This document shows positions 49,061-49,217 of a DNA stretch of 49,217 nt, piece after piece. Under the pieces are notes generated by a model, which saw nothing but the letters and a program-made list of their open reading frames with translations, was not told where the DNA came from and searched no databases. A program made the translations under genes and the position numbers. The number at the start of each line of letters is the position of its first letter. Positions within the stretch are counted from its first letter, which is position 1. This DNA comes from Minisyncoccota bacterium (GTDB taxonomy: Bacteria > Patescibacteriota > Minisyncoccia > UBA6257 > 02-FULL-45-10c). The stretch spans positions 1-49,217 of the forward strand of contig JAQURY010000004.1 of the NCBI GenBank assembly GCA_028715395.1. The letters are read 5' to 3'.

Positions 49061-49217
49061 ATGATTTCAAAAATTAAAAACACCCAAAGCTTCACCCTTG
49101 TCGAACTCCTCATCGTCATCGGCATCCTAGCCGTATTATCGGCAGTAGCTGTTATAGTCCTCAATCCAACCCAATTGATTAAACAATCCAGAGATGCACA
49201 GAGGATGACAGAGCTTC
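49061..49217 (+). CDS. type IV pilin-like protein (3' partial)
   Basis: The first 52 codons of a prepilin: MISKIKNTQS then FTLVELLIVIGILAVLSAVA, NPTQLIKQSRDAQRMTEL. Serine precedes the cleavage point, as in the two long LamG pseudopilins with the FxLVE motif, so a LamG head may follow beyond the window. Codons in the helix are C-rich (CTC CTC ATC GTC ATC GGC ATC), unlike the other pilin genes here. It is truncated by the window edge. Confidence 0.9.
   Translation, partial: MISKIKNTQSFTLVELLIVIGILAVLSAVAVIVLNPTQLIKQSRDAQRMTEL

Overview
The window reads as a chromosomal piece of a Patescibacteria (Candidate Phyla Radiation) bacterium, most likely Parcubacteria/Paceibacteria. The evidence is a divergent 16S rRNA gene of about 1.49 kb, compact AT-leaning gene packing, several trimmed housekeeping proteins (release factor 1, UvrA, UvrB, UvrC, Obg), and a dispersed type IV pilus system whose pseudopilins carry LamG-type domains. 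The genetic code is standard: TAA is the main stop, TAG and TGA are also used.

Layout. 1-5.1 kb: the 3' end of a sensor kinase, a receiver protein, class II aldolase, bL25, a coiled-coil lytic transglycosylase and a LamG pseudopilin. 5.1-6.2 kb: prfA (missing domain 1) and rpmE on the minus strand. 6.2-8.3 kb: a solitary 16S gene with a consensus promoter, a long folded leader and a leader/trailer processing stem; no 23S, 5S or tRNA follows. 8.3-19.2 kb: a receiver protein, two tandem pilins, a membrane protein, pilB, pilC, two LamG pseudopilins, a GWAWND-repeat exoprotein, a PilX-like protein and a PilM-PilN fusion. 19.2-29.2 kb: pth, lepB, hisS, HIT hydrolase, rpsU, yqeY-like, another LamG pseudopilin, ybeY, ftsA, ftsZ and a class II ribonucleotide reductase. 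29.2-34.8 kb: an unusual sigma factor, a lactate permease, obg, a small membrane protein, tRNA-Asn, a lipoprotein-like exoprotein and a cupin. 34.8-40.4 kb: queH, prmC, two microproteins, a GT-B-like protein coupled to a glycosidase-like protein, a transglutaminase-like protein and a DUF5667-like gene split by an amber codon. 40.5-46.2 kb: uvrB-uvrA-uvrC. 46.2-49.2 kb: a cupredoxin, a small membrane protein, a DedA/VTT protein, a small zinc-ribbon protein, a DUF763 protein and a pilin cut by the window edge.

The strongest system-level signal concerns translation initiation. The 3' end of the 16S gene reads GGATCATTTTATTA where GGATCACCTCCTTA is expected, so the anti-Shine-Dalgarno core is absent although helix 45 with its GGAA loop is intact. 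In parallel, at least 16 genes on both strands have a -10 hexamer (often extended, TGnTATAAT) only 6-10 nt before the start codon, seven of them at exactly 6 nt, which predicts leaderless mRNAs. Almost no gene has a Shine-Dalgarno sequence. The two clear exceptions, the sigma factor and the transglutaminase-like gene, have consensus -35/-10 promoters, 5' leaders, purine-rich SDs and C-richer codons, and look imported.

Functionally the window joins a cell-surface programme (pilus machinery plus at least seven pilin-like proteins carrying variable adhesive heads), core division and translation genes, nucleotide excision repair, and a small envelope-glycan module.
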